Shown here: piece after piece, positions 29,310-39,578 of the stretch
Layout: each line of letters begins with the position of its first letter
Position numbering within the stretch: position 1 is the stretch's first letter
From: Ruegeria atlantica
GTDB taxonomy: Bacteria > Pseudomonadota > Alphaproteobacteria > Rhodobacterales > Rhodobacteraceae
Assembly: GCF_013033965.1 (NCBI RefSeq)
Contig: NZ_WQFE01000001.1
Span: 124,001-188,000 of the forward strand
Reading direction: 5' to 3'
DNA: 64,000 bases
Translations under genes and position numbers: made by a program
The notes under the pieces: model-generated
Seen by the model: the letters and a program-made list of their open reading frames with translations, nothing else
What the model was told of the DNA's origin: nothing
Database searches by the model: none

Positions 29310-31442
29310 TCAAAGACTGGCTTTCAGTTCGAGGCGGCGAGCATGCAGAACCGGCTCGGTATAGCCCGAGGGTTGCACACGCCCCTTGAAGACCAGATCA
29401 CAAGCTGCTTGGAAAGCAATTCCGTCGAATCCGGGTGCCATCGGGCGATAGTTTGCGTCATTTTCGTTCTGGCGGTCCACCACAGCGGCCATCTTTTGCA
29501 TCGCAGCCATGACCTGTCCTTCCGAGACGATGTCGTGGTGCAACCAGTTGGCCAGCGCCTGAGACGATATCCGGCAGGTCGCGCGATCTTCCATCAGACC
29601 GATATCGTTGATGTCCGGCACTTTCGAGCAGCCAACACCCTGATCAACCCAGCGCACCACATACCCTAGAATGCCCTGCGCATTGTTTTCGATCTCACGG
29701 GTGATCTCTGCGTCGCTGAGGTTGCGCCTGCCCAGCAACGGAATGGTCAGCAAATCGTCCAGCGTCCCTCGTGCACCGCCAGCGGTCAGCTCATCCTGCC
29801 GCGCCAGTACATCGACCTTATGATAGTGCGTCGCGTGCAGAGTCGCAGCAGTGGGCGACGGCACCCAGGCGCATGTCGCACCTGATTTCGGGTGGCCGAT
29901 TTTCTGTTCCAGCATATCGCCCATTCGGTCGGGCATCGCCCACATGCCTTTGCCAATCTGCGCCTTGCCCTTCAGGCCGCAGGCCAGACCGATATCGACA
30001 TTCCGATCCTCGTAGGATGCGATCCAAGGCGTATTCTTGATGTCGCCTTTGGGCAGCATCGGGCCGGCCTCCATCGAGGTGTGGATTTCATCACCGGTCC
30101 GATCAAGGAAGCCGGTATTGATGAAGGCCACACGCGATTTTGCAGCACGGATACATTCCTTAAGGTTGGCCGACGTGCGGCGCTCCTCATCCATGATACC
30201 CAGCTTCACGGTGTTGCGCGGCAGGCCAAGGATGTCTTCCACCATGTCGAAAATCTCGACCGAGAATGCGACTTCCGCAGGTCCGTGCATCTTGGGTTTC
30301 ACCACATAGACCGAGCTTTGGACCGAATTCCCACCTTCACGTTTGAGGTCGTGCATGGCGATCAGCGTGGTGCAGAGCGCATCCATCAACCCTTCGCCAA
30401 TCTCATTGCCCTGTTCATCCAAAACGGCAGGGTTTGTCATCAAATGCCCGACGTTGCGGATCAGCATCAGTGAACGCCCCTTCAGGCTGCCTGTTCCATC
30501 GGATGCTGTTGTAAAGCTCAGATCCTTGGCCAGTTTGCGGGTAAAAGTCCTGTTACCCTTTTTCACTTCTTCGGTCAGGTCACCCTTCATCAGTCCAAGC
30601 CAGTTGCCGTATGCCACCACCTTGTCAGTGGCATCGACGCAAGCGACCGAATCCTCGCAATCCATGATGGTCGACAAGGCCGATTCCAGACGCATATCGG
30701 CAATATGCGCTGGGTCAGTGGCCCCGATAGCGCTGTGTGCATCGATCCTGATCTGAATGTGCAGCCCCTTGTTACAGAGCAGTACAGTGTCCGGTTTGCC
30801 CGGATCTCCGTCGTATCCAACAAACTGCTTGGGATTGGCCAGAGTTGGCATCAGCGCGCCATCCTGTACGCTCAGACCTGCGACATCAGCCCATGACCCA
30901 AAGGCCAGCGGAATGGCGTCATCCAGAAATGCCTTGGCCCAGGCAATCACCCGTGCACCACGTGCAGTGTCATAACCACCACCAGCAGGTAAGTCGCCCA
31001 TCGCATCCGTGCCATAAAGCGCGTCATACAGGCTGCCCCAACGTGCATTGGCAGCATTCAGCGCGAAACGGGCATTGGTGATCGGAACAACAAGCTGCGG
31101 TCCGGGGATCGAGGCGATCTCGGGGTCGACGTTGGCGGTTTCGATCTGGAAATCCGCGCCTTCTTCGACCAGATAACCGATCTCGCGCAGGAACGCCTGA
31201 TAGGCCTCAGCGTCATGCTCCTGCCCCAGGCGTTCAAGATGCCAGGCATCAACCTTGCCCTGAATCTCCTGCCGCTTGGCCAGAAACGCGCGGTTCTTGG
31301 GACCCAACTCGGCCACCATGCGCGCAAGACCGTCCCAGAAGGTGTCTGCTGTCACACCTGTACCCGGAAGGGCCTGACCCTCAACAAACTCGGCCAGAAC
31401 CGTGTCTACCTGCAGTCCGCTGCGTGACTGTCTGCTGCTCAT
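29310..31442 (-). CDS. glcB: Malate synthase G
   Basis: 710 residues, the usual isoform G length. It condenses glyoxylate and acetyl-CoA to malate. Recognisable segments: [31 protein letters not shown] near the N-terminus, [22 protein letters not shown] in the middle, [38 protein letters not shown] and [20 protein letters not shown]. The ATG at 31442 has GGGAGA 7 nt upstream; the extension to 31604 overlaps the leader of pepN and lacks family character. Confidence 0.97.
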   Translation of the reverse strand: MSSRQSRSGLQVDTVLAEFVEGQALPGTGVTADTFWDGLARMVAELGPKNRAFLAKRQEIQGKVDAWHLERLGQEHDAEAYQAFLREIGYLVEEGADFQIETANVDPEIASIPGPQLVVPITNARFALNAANARWGSLYDALYGTDAMGDLPAGGGYDTARGARVIAWAKAFLDDAIPLAFGSWADVAGLSVQDGALMPTLANPKQFVGYDGDPGKPDTVLLCNKGLHIQIRIDAHSAIGATDPAHIADMRLESALSTIMDCEDSVACVDATDKVVAYGNWLGLMKGDLTEEVKKGNRTFTRKLAKDLSFTTASDGTGSLKGRSLMLIRNVGHLMTNPAVLDEQGNEIGEGLMDALCTTLIAMHDLKREGGNSVQSSVYVVKPKMHGPAEVAFSVEIFDMVEDILGLPRNTVKLGIMDEERRTSANLKECIRAAKSRVAFINTGFLDRTGDEIHTSMEAGPMLPKGDIKNTPWIASYEDRNVDIGLACGLKGKAQIGKGMWAMPDRMGDMLEQKIGHPKSGATCAWVPSPTAATLHATHYHKVDVLARQDELTAGGARGTLDDLLTIPLLGRRNLSDAEITREIENNAQGILGYVVRWVDQGVGCSKVPDINDIGLMEDRATCRISSQALANWLHHDIVSEGQVMAAMQKMAAVVDRQNENDANYRPMAPGFDGIAFQAACDLVFKGRVQPSGYTEPVLHARRLELKASL

Positions 31443-31647
31443 GTTGTCTCTCCCGGGAATGTGCACGACTGTATGCCGCCAGCATTTAGGGCGAAAGTTT
31501 CCGATAGGCAACTTGCGTCGCAGCGTCTCGACCAAAAGATTTACCAAAAAGCAAAATCGAGCCTCTCCGCTGCGGGGATCACACTGCTTGCAGCCAACCG
31601 CCACAGCCCATACGTTCGCGCAGACACGAAATGATGCGAGGCCCCTG

Positions 31648-34200
31648 ATGCGCGACGCTGCCCCTACGACAATCTATCTGAAAGACTACACACCCTTTGG
31701 GTATCTGGTGGACAGCGTACACCTGACGTTCGATCTTGCCGCCCACGCAACCCGCGTGACCTCACGCATCGCATTTCGCCCGAACCCGGATGCCAGCGAC
31801 AAGACATTCTTCCTGCATGGTGAAGACCTGACGCTGATCCGCGCATCGGTCGACGGCAAGGACATCACGCCCGAGGTCACCGACCAGGGCCTGACAGCTG
31901 CCGTGCCCGACGCGCCATTTGTCTGGGAGGCTGAGGTCGAGATTGATCCGGGCAACAATACCGCCCTCGAAGGGCTTTATATGTCGAACGGCATGTACTG
32001 CACCCAGTGCGAGGCTGAAGGGTTCCGCAAGATCACCTTCTACCCCGACCGCCCCGATGTAATGTCCACCTTTACCGTGCGCATCAACGGCGACCTTCCT
32101 GTACTGCTGTCCAACGGCAACCCTTCGGGCAAAGGTGAAGGCTGGGCAGAATGGACCGATCCCTGGCCCAAACCCGCTTACCTGTTCGCGCTGGTCGCGG
32201 GCGAGTTGATCGCCCATCCCGGCCAGTTCACCACAATGTCGGGTCGCGACTTGGAGCTGAACCTATGGGTCCGCCCCGGTGACGAGGGCAAATGCGAATT
32301 CGGTATGGAAGCGCTGAAGAAATCCATGAAGTGGGACGAAGACGTCTATGGCCGCGAATACGATCTGGATGTGTTCAACATCGTTGCCGTCGACGACTTC
32401 AACATGGGCGCGATGGAGAACAAGGGCCTGAACATCTTCAACTCGTCGGCCGTTCTGGCCAGCCCCGAAACCTCGACCGATGCCAATTTCGAGCGGATTG
32501 AGGCGATTATCGCTCATGAGTATTTTCACAACTGGACCGGCAACCGTATCACCTGCCGCGACTGGTTCCAGCTGTGCTTAAAGGAAGGCCTGACCGTTTT
32601 CCGCGACGCGCAGTTCACCTCGGACATGCGCTCGGCCCCCGTTAAACGCATCCACGATGCCATCGACCTGCGTGCCCGACAGTTCCCCGAGGATAATGGG
32701 CCGCTGTCCCACCCGGTTCGGCCGGAGAGCTTTCAGGAGATCAACAATTTCTACACCGCGACCGTTTACGAGAAAGGTGCCGAGGTTATCGGCATGCTGA
32801 AACGTCTGGTTGGTGACGAAGATTATGCCAAGGCGCTTGATCTGTATTTCGACCGCCATGACGGGCAGGCCTGCACCATCGAGGACTGGATCAAAGTGTT
32901 CGAGGACACCACCGGTCGCGACCTGGGTCAGTTCAAACGCTGGTATAGCCAGTCTGGTACGCCGCGTGTGACAGTGACCGAAGATTGGAATGACGGCACC
33001 TACACGCTGACCCTTGTCCAACGCACCGAAGAAACGCCGGGCCAATCCGAAAAACTGCCGCAAGTGATCCCGGTGGCCGTCGGACTGCTTGGTCCTAACG
33101 GAGACGAAGTGCGCGCGACTGAAGTTCTGGAATTGACCGAGGCTGAACAGAGTTTCACCTTTACAGGGCTGACAGCCAAACCTGTCGCCTCGATCCTGCG
33201 AGATTTCTCAGCCCCGGTCATCCTTGAGCATGATCACACCGATGCCGACCGCGCATTCCTGCTGGCGCACGACACCGATCCGTTCAACCGTTGGCAGGCG
33301 GGCCGTTCACTGGCCGAGGACACGCTGCTGCGCATGATCCTTGAGGACGCGGCCCCAAGCGCGGACTATCTGGACGGCGTTCTGGCCGTCCTGCGCGACG
33401 GCGATCTGGACTCGGCTTATCGCGCCCTGATGCTGGGTCTGCCAACGCAGTCCGAACTGGCCGCCGCGTTGTTCGACCGTGGCGAAACACCAGACCCAAT
33501 GGCGATCTGGACAGCCGTCGAAACACTGCGGCAGGCAACAGCGCAACACGTTCAGGATCTTCTACCGCGCCTGCACAGCGAAACACTGATCGAAGCGCCA
33601 TATAGTCCCGACGCCGAGCAAGCTGGCAAACGTGCGCTTGGCAGCGCTGCGCTTGCCCTGACATCCCGATTGGACGGTGGCGCAATGGCGGCCGAGCGAT
33701 ACTCTGCGGCCGGCAATATGACACAGCAGCTAAGCGCGCTGTCCTGCCTGCTGCGCGCAGGCAAAGGCGAGGCAGAGCTGGCAGCATTCTATGATCAGTG
33801 GCAGCACGACCGACTGGTGATGGACAAGTGGTTTGGCCTTCAGGTCGGGATGGCGTCACCGGCGGCCACGGCGGACATCGCCCGCGCCCTGACCGAGCAT
33901 TCGGATTTCAACTGGAAGAACCCCAACAGGTTCCGTTCGGTGATGGGCGCGCTGGCGATGAACCATGCCGGTTTCCATCGAGCCGATGGTGCCGGATACG
34001 CGTTGCTTGCCGACTGGCTAATCAAACTGGACCCGGTCAATCCGCAGACCACCGCGCGGATGTGTTCCGCCTTTCAGACCTGGAAACGGTATGATGCAGA
34101 TCGTCAGGATCTGATCCGCGCGCAGTTGACCCGTATCGCAGCTACGCCCGATTTGTCGCGGGACACAACTGAGATGGTCTCTCGTATCCTGGACGCATGA
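31648..34200 (+). CDS. pepN: Aminopeptidase N (M1 zinc metallopeptidase)
   Basis: 850 residues, standard for bacterial PepN. The substrate-recognition motif GAMEN is at 254-258 and the zinc site at H290-E291-x-x-H294 ([12 protein letters not shown]), with the distal Glu in [14 protein letters not shown]-terminal helical domain follows. It trims N-terminal residues from peptides in the cytoplasm. The ATG at 31648 was chosen because the product opens [19 protein letters not shown] like PepN; upstream sequence lies within the glcB promoter. The stop overlaps the next start (ATGA). Confidence 0.97.
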   Translation: MRDAAPTTIYLKDYTPFGYLVDSVHLTFDLAAHATRVTSRIAFRPNPDASDKTFFLHGEDLTLIRASVDGKDITPEVTDQGLTAAVPDAPFVWEAEVEIDPGNNTALEGLYMSNGMYCTQCEAEGFRKITFYPDRPDVMSTFTVRINGDLPVLLSNGNPSGKGEGWAEWTDPWPKPAYLFALVAGELIAHPGQFTTMSGRDLELNLWVRPGDEGKCEFGMEALKKSMKWDEDVYGREYDLDVFNIVAVDDFNMGAMENKGLNIFNSSAVLASPETSTDANFERIEAIIAHEYFHNWTGNRITCRDWFQLCLKEGLTVFRDAQFTSDMRSAPVKRIHDAIDLRARQFPEDNGPLSHPVRPESFQEINNFYTATVYEKGAEVIGMLKRLVGDEDYAKALDLYFDRHDGQACTIEDWIKVFEDTTGRDLGQFKRWYSQSGTPRVTVTEDWNDGTYTLTLVQRTEETPGQSEKLPQVIPVAVGLLGPNGDEVRATEVLELTEAEQSFTFTGLTAKPVASILRDFSAPVILEHDHTDADRAFLLAHDTDPFNRWQAGRSLAEDTLLRMILEDAAPSADYLDGVLAVLRDGDLDSAYRALMLGLPTQSELAAALFDRGETPDPMAIWTAVETLRQATAQHVQDLLPRLHSETLIEAPYSPDAEQAGKRALGSAALALTSRLDGGAMAAERYSAAGNMTQQLSALSCLLRAGKGEAELAAFYDQWQHDRLVMDKWFGLQVGMASPAATADIARALTEHSDFNWKNPNRFRSVMGALAMNHAGFHRADGAGYALLADWLIKLDPVNPQTTARMCSAFQTWKRYDADRQDLIRAQLTRIAATPDLSRDTTEMVSRILDA

Positions 34201-34625
34201 CAGAGTTCGCCTTTTCGCGCCACAACAGGGCACCGCGCACAGTCGGTGTCCTGATATGCGTTTATGCGGCGCTTGCCGCCCTTGTGATCCTGTTTGACGC
34301 GGCATGGTGGTTGGTAGCGCTTTTGACGGTGCCGACTCTGCCGGCCCTGTGGGACATCATTCAGAACACCAGCGCAGGGATGAGTCTGGATCAGAACAAA
34401 CTGCTTTGGTTTACCGGAACTCGCGAAGCCGCAGTTGATCGTTCGGACATCGATTTTATTCGTTTTGACACGCGCTGGGACTTTTCCGTGCGGGTTTCAC
34501 TGGTTTTGACATCCGGCAAGAGGATTCGGTTGCCCGATGAGTCGTCTCCGCATCACAGGGAACTTGAACAGGTCCTGCAACAGGCTGGTTTTCGGGTTGA
34601 GCGTCATCACTTCGTTTCATTTTGA
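34197..34625 (+). CDS. Two-TM membrane protein with small PH-like C-terminal domain, unknown function
   Basis: 142 residues, coupled to pepN by an ATGA overlap. Two hydrophobic helices (about 15-34 and 37-54) are followed by an 85-residue domain with strand-turn patterns (MSLDQNKLLWFTGTREAAVDRSDIDFIRF, VSLVLTSGKRIRLP) and a final helix (HRELEQVLQQAGF). This two-helix plus beta-domain layout resembles bacterial PH-like membrane proteins, and resembles the island protein at 42903-43568. Family not named with confidence. Confidence 0.75.
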   Translation: MTEFAFSRHNRAPRTVGVLICVYAALAALVILFDAAWWLVALLTVPTLPALWDIIQNTSAGMSLDQNKLLWFTGTREAAVDRSDIDFIRFDTRWDFSVRVSLVLTSGKRIRLPDESSPHHRELEQVLQQAGFRVERHHFVSF

Positions 34626-34755
34626 AACAATTGGCGGTTTTGAGTAAAATTAGACACAAAGATTAACCAATTAGATTCAAAGAACTTGTATTCATCATCA
34701 ATTGCGGCAAAGCTTTCAGGCCAAAGTACCTGGTTTATTTGTTTCGAGTGCTACC

Positions 34756-36018
34756 ATGTTCTGGTTTTTTAGGGACTGTTTGTCCCGTTTTCGATCCTCT
34801 ACTGTTAAGCCCGTTGCATTCGGTGCGCATGTTGCGAATCCGGATGTTTCCACTGTTGTGCCCGACCACGGTCAACTGAATATCCCATTGGCAGATGTTC
34901 AGGCCCAGGATGAGATTGGGCGAAGCTCGATTGAACAGGGGCGTTTTCTGGCCAGACAGGATCGCTGGGCAGAATTATCCGACCTGATGCACAAAGCAGA
35001 CGACGCGCGGAAGGCTGCGCCGGACGGAATGCCCATCGCCGAATTGCTGGCATTTGGCGCGCGGGCCGATGTAGTTCTGGCAGCAGAGCACGCCCTGTCC
35101 GACGCCAAAGCGCTGTCAGAATTTGATGTCCTGAGCGGTATTTCCGAGCTGGAAGACGAGATGCGCGCGCATTCCGGCGATCCAATGATCGCCCTGGTCG
35201 TGGCGTTGGCGCATATTGATTTGGCCTGGGCATGGCGCGGCACAACGAACGAGGCAACCTTGCCCTCACTTCACCAGTCCCGTTGCGCCGCCCATTTCGA
35301 CCGGGCTGCGGCAATCCTTCCCAAATGCCAAGAAGCCGCAACGGACAGCCCCATTGTTGCTTCGGCTGGCTGCGCGATTTTAGCGGGCCAACGCAAGGCC
35401 AACACGCGGGTGGCAGATGAATACGAGCGGTTGATCAAACTCGACCCGATGAACCATCGGCACATGCGCGCGATGGGCACTCACCTGCTACCGCGTTGGT
35501 TTGGCAGCTATGGCGAGCTTGAAGTACAGGCGCTGCGCATGGCGGCTCAGACTCGGGATATCTGGGGAGCCGGAGGCTATACTTGGGTTCAGTTCGATGC
35601 GATTGCCCTGGACGAAGAAGCCTGCACGCGACTGGATGTCGATTACTTTCTGGAAGGCATGCATGACATTCTGCGCCGACGCCCTGACCAGCAGACCGTG
35701 AACATGCTGTCGGCTTACTGCGCCATCACGATCCAGAACGGCGATGGACAGTGCGACAAGGCTGATCTGGTACGCAGCCAGATACATGAGGCCGCAAACT
35801 GGCTGATCCGGGATCACCTGACCGAACTGCACCCGATGATCTGGGCGCATGCTGCAAATGGGTTCAACAACAGCGTTCGGATCAACTCACCCGAACGGTT
35901 CGCGGCCCGCGGGCAGCGGGATGCCCTGCGCGCGATTGGCGATCTGTTCCGCGATGAGTTGCGCAGCGGATTGGATGTGACGTTTACTCCGACGGGTTTA
36001 CGCCTGTCCGGGCACTGA
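34756..36018 (+). CDS. Hypothetical helical-repeat protein
   Basis: About 420 residues. No named family recognised. After a basic N-terminal segment the sequence is mostly helical with TPR-like spacing (RFLARQDRWAELSDLMHKADDARK near 75-95; HFDRAAAILPKCQEAATDSPIVASAGCAILAGQRKANTRVADEYERLIKLDPMNHRHMRAMGTHLLP near 180-250). The start is uncertain: ATG 34756 has a poor ribosome binding site and a TTG at 34702 is possible. Flanked by about 130 bp of AT-rich sequence upstream and by gatB downstream on the same strand. Confidence 0.75.
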   Translation: MFWFFRDCLSRFRSSTVKPVAFGAHVANPDVSTVVPDHGQLNIPLADVQAQDEIGRSSIEQGRFLARQDRWAELSDLMHKADDARKAAPDGMPIAELLAFGARADVVLAAEHALSDAKALSEFDVLSGISELEDEMRAHSGDPMIALVVALAHIDLAWAWRGTTNEATLPSLHQSRCAAHFDRAAAILPKCQEAATDSPIVASAGCAILAGQRKANTRVADEYERLIKLDPMNHRHMRAMGTHLLPRWFGSYGELEVQALRMAAQTRDIWGAGGYTWVQFDAIALDEEACTRLDVDYFLEGMHDILRRRPDQQTVNMLSAYCAITIQNGDGQCDKADLVRSQIHEAANWLIRDHLTELHPMIWAHAANGFNNSVRINSPERFAARGQRDALRAIGDLFRDELRSGLDVTFTPTGLRLSGH

Positions 36019-36088
36019 TTCCCCCTTGCCCCTCGCCCCTGCCGGGCCTAATACGCAGGCTTAGACTTCTGCGGAAATGAGGCGCGCC

Positions 36089-37600
36089 ATGCTCGACCTG
36101 ACATACGAACTGCCCAAACCCAAAACCATTGCCGGGGCCAAGCACGATTGGGAACTGGTCATCGGGATGGAGGTGCACGCTCAGGTCTCATCCAATGCCA
36201 AGCTGTTCTCGGGCGCATCGACCCAATTCGGGGCCGAGCCGAACTCGAACGTGGCCTTTGTGGACGCGGCAATGCCGGGGATGCTGCCGGTGATCAACGA
36301 ATATTGCGTGGAACAGGCGGTGCGCACCGGTCTGGGTCTGAAGGCGGATATCAACCTGAAATCGGCGTTTGACCGCAAGAACTATTTCTACCCCGACCTG
36401 CCGCAAGGTTATCAGATTTCCCAGCTTTATCAGCCTATTGTGGGCGAAGGCGAAGTGCTGGTTGAAATGGGCGACGGCACCGCGCGCATGGTTCGCATCG
36501 AACGCATCCACATGGAGCAGGACGCGGGCAAATCGATCCACGACATGGACCCGCATATGTCCTTTGTCGACCTGAACCGGACCGGCGTCTGCCTGATGGA
36601 GATCGTCAGCCGCCCCGACATCCGTGGCCCCGAAGAGGCCGCCGCCTATATCGCCAAGCTGCGCCAGATCATGCGTTATCTGGGCACCTGCGACGGCAAC
36701 ATGCAGAACGGCAACCTGCGGGCGGACGTGAACGTCTCGATCTGTTTGCCGGGTGCTTATGAGAAGTATCAAGAAACGCAGGACTTCTCGCATCTGGGCA
36801 CGCGTTGCGAGATCAAGAACATGAACTCGATGCGCTTTATCCAGCAGGCGATTGAGGTCGAGGCCCGCCGTCAGATCGCCATCGTCGAAGGTGGTGGTAC
36901 GGTGGATCAGGAAACCCGCCTGTACGACCCGGACAAGGGCGAGACACGCTCGATGCGGTCCAAGGAAGAAGCGCATGACTACCGCTATTTCCCCGACCCC
37001 GACTTGCTGCCGCTGGAGATTGAGCAGGCTTGGGTGGACGATATAGCTGCCAACCTGCCCGAGCTGCCGGATAACAAAAAAGCGCGCTTTATCAGCGAGT
37101 TCTGCTTGACCGACTACGACGCATCTGTCCTGACCGCTGAGGTCGAGTCAGCTGCCTATTTCGAAGACGTAGCCAAAGGTCGCAACGGTAAACTGGCCGC
37201 GAACTGGGTGATCAACGAGCTATTCGGCCGATTGAAGAAAGAAGACCACGAGATCACCGACTCGCCTGTTTCTCCCGCGCAGCTGGGTGGCATCATCGAC
37301 CTGATTTCTTCGGATGCCATCTCGGGCAAGATCGCCAAGGACCTGTTTGAGATCGTCTACACCGAAGGCGGCGACCCTGCGCAGATCGTCGAAGACCGCG
37401 GCATGAAGCAGGTGACCGACACCGGCGCAATTGAATCCGCTTTAGACGAGATCATCGCCGCCAACCCGGCGCAGGTCGAAAAGGCCAAGGTGAACCCGAA
37501 ACTGGCTGGTTGGTTTGTTGGTCAGGTTATGAAAGCCACCGGCGGTAAGGCCAATCCAAAGGCCGTGAACGAATTGGTCAGCAAAAAGCTGGGATCGTAA
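36089..37600 (+). CDS. gatB: Aspartyl/glutamyl-tRNA(Asn/Gln) amidotransferase subunit B
   Basis: 503 residues. GatB signatures are clear: [24 protein letters not shown] (about 17-40), [50 protein letters not shown] and [18 protein letters not shown]; the C-terminal YqeY-like tail ends [11 protein letters not shown]. It amidates misacylated Glu-tRNA(Gln)/Asp-tRNA(Asn) with GatA and GatC. The ATG at 36089 has GAGG 7 nt upstream; an ATG at 36077 is also possible. Confidence 0.97.
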   Translation: MLDLTYELPKPKTIAGAKHDWELVIGMEVHAQVSSNAKLFSGASTQFGAEPNSNVAFVDAAMPGMLPVINEYCVEQAVRTGLGLKADINLKSAFDRKNYFYPDLPQGYQISQLYQPIVGEGEVLVEMGDGTARMVRIERIHMEQDAGKSIHDMDPHMSFVDLNRTGVCLMEIVSRPDIRGPEEAAAYIAKLRQIMRYLGTCDGNMQNGNLRADVNVSICLPGAYEKYQETQDFSHLGTRCEIKNMNSMRFIQQAIEVEARRQIAIVEGGGTVDQETRLYDPDKGETRSMRSKEEAHDYRYFPDPDLLPLEIEQAWVDDIAANLPELPDNKKARFISEFCLTDYDASVLTAEVESAAYFEDVAKGRNGKLAANWVINELFGRLKKEDHEITDSPVSPAQLGGIIDLISSDAISGKIAKDLFEIVYTEGGDPAQIVEDRGMKQVTDTGAIESALDEIIAANPAQVEKAKVNPKLAGWFVGQVMKATGGKANPKAVNELVSKKLGS

Positions 37601-37649
37601 GCTTTTCTGCTTGAACGACTTTAGGCGCAGGGCCTGCTTATTCTGCTCG

Positions 37650-37699
37650 GCCCTGTCGCACCTTCGCGCAACAGACGGCACAGAATTTGCCGACAGGGC
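37650..37699. repeat. Long-loop inverted repeat between gatB and the DUF4177 gene
   Basis: GCCCTGTCG (37650-37658) and CGACAGGGC (37691-37699) form perfect 9-bp arms around a 32-nt loop, 50 nt after the gatB stop and 66 nt before the next ATG. It could be a 3' end structure of gatB or a structured leader; there is no adjacent T-run. Confidence 0.4.
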
Positions 37700-37764
37700 G
37701 AAGATGACTTTTCGAAACCCGGCAACATGTTAGATTGCATGGGATCGACAACCAGGAAAATCTG

Positions 37765-38175
37765 ATGCAGCGCTACGAATACAAAGTTGTCCCGGCCCCA
37801 CAAAAAGGCACCAAGGCCAAGGGTGTCAAAACTGCAGAAGGGCGATTTGCAGCGTCGGTCGAACAGGTTCTGAACCAGATGGGCCAGGATGGCTGGGAAT
37901 ATCAGCGTGCGGAACTGTTGCCCAGCGAAGAGCGCTCGGGCCTGACCTCGTCCACTGTGAACTGGCGCAATGTTCTGGTGTTTCGGCGTGAGATAGCAGT
38001 TGAGTTTTCATCGGCGCGCGAGTCGGTTGAGGACAGCGATGATGTGCCTAAGGCTCAGCCTGTGCCCGGACCCGAAGAAGTGCAGGCCCCCGCTCCGATT
38101 TCGGAAGAGGTCAAAGACCCTCCACTGACCCTGAAGCCCTCGGACCTGTCCGAAAAGGACAAGGAGCAGACCTGA
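37765..38175 (+). CDS. DUF4177 domain protein with disordered acidic tail
   Basis: 136 residues. The N-terminal 75 residues (MQRYEYKVVPAPQKG, LNQMGQDGWEYQRAELLPSEER, NVLVFRRE) match the DUF4177 pattern of a small alpha/beta domain with the conserved GW. The last 60 residues are low-complexity, rich in P, E and S (VPKAQPVPGPEEVQAPAPISEEVKD) and probably disordered. The ATG at 37765 has AGGAAA 7 nt upstream. Function unknown. Confidence 0.8.
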   Translation: MQRYEYKVVPAPQKGTKAKGVKTAEGRFAASVEQVLNQMGQDGWEYQRAELLPSEERSGLTSSTVNWRNVLVFRREIAVEFSSARESVEDSDDVPKAQPVPGPEEVQAPAPISEEVKDPPLTLKPSDLSEKDKEQT

Positions 38176-38211
38176 GCGGCCTGCCCAGCGGCGCTGGTTC
38201 CTCCGACTACG

Positions 38212-38601
38212 TTACTCTGCAGCGTTTGCCGCTTGGCTCAGATCTTGTGCCAGCATCAACGCATTGCCGTCCGGGTCGTAGAAGGTCGCGGTGCTGACCA
38301 TGCCCTCGATCGTTTCCGTCGGGCCATCAAACCTGACGTCCGCAGATTCAAGCGCCTGACGCGCCATTGCAATATCCGACACTCCGAACACCGGCACGGT
38401 GTTGCCGGGCGCAGGCTCGGCCTGTTCGCCCAAACCCAGCGTCACGCCCTCGGTTTTTGTCTTCAGTTCACTCCAACCGGCCTCATCAATGTGATGGATC
38501 AGTTCAAACCCCAGCTTGGCTTGATACCAGTCGGCACTGACATGCCTGTCACGCACGGACATGGCCAGCGTTATCGTGTTTTCCAGTGAAACGAGTGGCA
38601 T
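38212..38601 (-). CDS. VOC family (glyoxalase/bleomycin resistance-like) protein
   Basis: 129 residues, one vicinal oxygen chelate unit pair: ITLAMSVRDRHVSADWYQAKLGFELIHHIDEAGWSEL at the N-terminus and VSTATFYDPDGNALMLAQDL at the C-terminus. The reaction cannot be assigned. The ATG at 38601 has AAGGA 8 nt upstream. Divergent from a tandem HxlR-type regulator with a palindromic operator between the starts, so expression is probably controlled by that regulator. Confidence 0.87.
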   Translation of the reverse strand: MPLVSLENTITLAMSVRDRHVSADWYQAKLGFELIHHIDEAGWSELKTKTEGVTLGLGEQAEPAPGNTVPVFGVSDIAMARQALESADVRFDGPTETIEGMVSTATFYDPDGNALMLAQDLSQAANAAE

Positions 38602-38624
38602 CGAACTATCCTTTTTGCAAAAAT

Positions 38625-38642
38625 TAAAGTAACTATACTTTA
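38625..38642. promoter_or_regulatory. Palindromic operator between VOC gene and HxlR-type regulator
   Basis: TAAAGTA acta TACTTTA is a perfect 7-bp inverted repeat with a 4-nt spacer. It ends on the first base of the regulator's ATG and begins 24 nt upstream of the VOC start. AGTA-N4-TACT resembles sites of HxlR/YodB-type winged-helix repressors. Overlap with the start codon means the regulator has almost no leader, or that its own transcription begins inside the site. Confidence 0.65.
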
Positions 38643-39178
38643 TGGACATAACGATTCTTGTCAAGCTTACGTCTCGCGCCTGGTCTCTGAACATTCTGGC
38701 GCTAATGCATGCGGGCACTCCGGGGCGACAAGCGCCCTTGCTGGCTGCGACCAGCGCCAGCAGAACTGCTTTTGTCCAAAGCCTTGACCACCTGATTCAG
38801 CTAGGTTTTCTGGAACGGAATCCCGGGCATGGTCATCCGCTGCGCCCTGAATTCAGACTGACGCCAGACGGTGAATCTGTGGCCGAAACCGCCAGCCGGA
38901 TCGTAAATGCAGTGCCGGACGACAATGATTTCGCACTGCTCAGACGCAGCTGGACGGCCCCTATCCTGGCGCTGACCGATAGGCCGCAACGTTTTTCGAC
39001 ACTCAAATCCGGTCTGATCACGATTTCCGACCGCGCTTTGTCGACGTCGCTTCATCGCCTTGAAGAACAGGAATGGATTCGACGAGACATTGATGCGTCT
39101 CATCGGCTCCCGTTCCCAACCTACCGCGCGGTGAATCAGGGGATCGCGGTTAACAGGGCCATTTCCCTGTTCGCCTGA
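38642..39178 (+). CDS. Tandem HxlR-like winged-helix transcriptional regulator
   Basis: 178 residues consisting of two similar winged-helix halves. Half one: LTSRAWSLNILALMHAGTPGRQ then FVQSLDHLIQLGFLERN; half two: LRRSWTAPILALTDRPQRF then STSLHRLEEQEWIRRD. The shared R-x-W-x-x-x-I-L-A-L and LxxL-E/GF-hydrophobic-R pattern indicates an internal duplication of an HxlR-type domain, which normally acts as a dimer of single domains. Likely controls the divergent VOC gene through the palindrome at 38625-38642. No ribosome binding site precedes the ATG. Confidence 0.75.
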   Translation: MDITILVKLTSRAWSLNILALMHAGTPGRQAPLLAATSASRTAFVQSLDHLIQLGFLERNPGHGHPLRPEFRLTPDGESVAETASRIVNAVPDDNDFALLRRSWTAPILALTDRPQRFSTLKSGLITISDRALSTSLHRLEEQEWIRRDIDASHRLPFPTYRAVNQGIAVNRAISLFA

Positions 39179-39216
39179 CCTACCCTGTTCGCCTGACCTA
39201 CAGAGACAGATTCTGT

Positions 39217-39471
39217 TCAGACATCAATATCCAGCGCCAGCGCATGAATGCGGGGCACAATATCGCCCAGCGCTTTATGCACGGCACGGTGGCGGGCGAC
39301 GCGCGATTGCCCCTCGAAAGCACGGGCTCGGATGCGGACGTTGAAATGGCTTTCGCCGCCCTCCTGAAACCCGGCATGACCGCGGTGGCTTTCGCTGTCG
39401 TCCACCACCTCCAGCTCACGCGGGTCAAAGGCAGCCTGCAGGCAGGTTTGGATCTCGTCGGTCACAGTCAT
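39217..39471 (-). CDS. bolA: BolA family protein
   Basis: 84 residues. The BolA fold is evident: TDEIQTCLQAAFDPRELEVVDDSESHRGHAGF, then ESHFNVRIRARAFEGQSRVARHRAVHKALGDIV with the conserved R-H-R-x-V-H-x-x-L segment. BolA proteins pair with monothiol glutaredoxins in iron-sulfur trafficking or stress morphology. An upstream in-frame TTG (39483) is an alternative start. Divergent from the J-domain gene, as is common in Rhodobacterales next to cobS. Confidence 0.92.
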   Translation of the reverse strand: MTVTDEIQTCLQAAFDPRELEVVDDSESHRGHAGFQEGGESHFNVRIRARAFEGQSRVARHRAVHKALGDIVPRIHALALDIDV

Positions 39472-39578
39472 TTTTTTGCTCAAGGGCGAAAAATTTACCG
39501 CCCCCCTCTTCTACTTTCGGCTGCTTAGACTAAACTGCTGCCTCCGAGTCGAAAAGATGTGTTCGTAAGGATCAGAGC

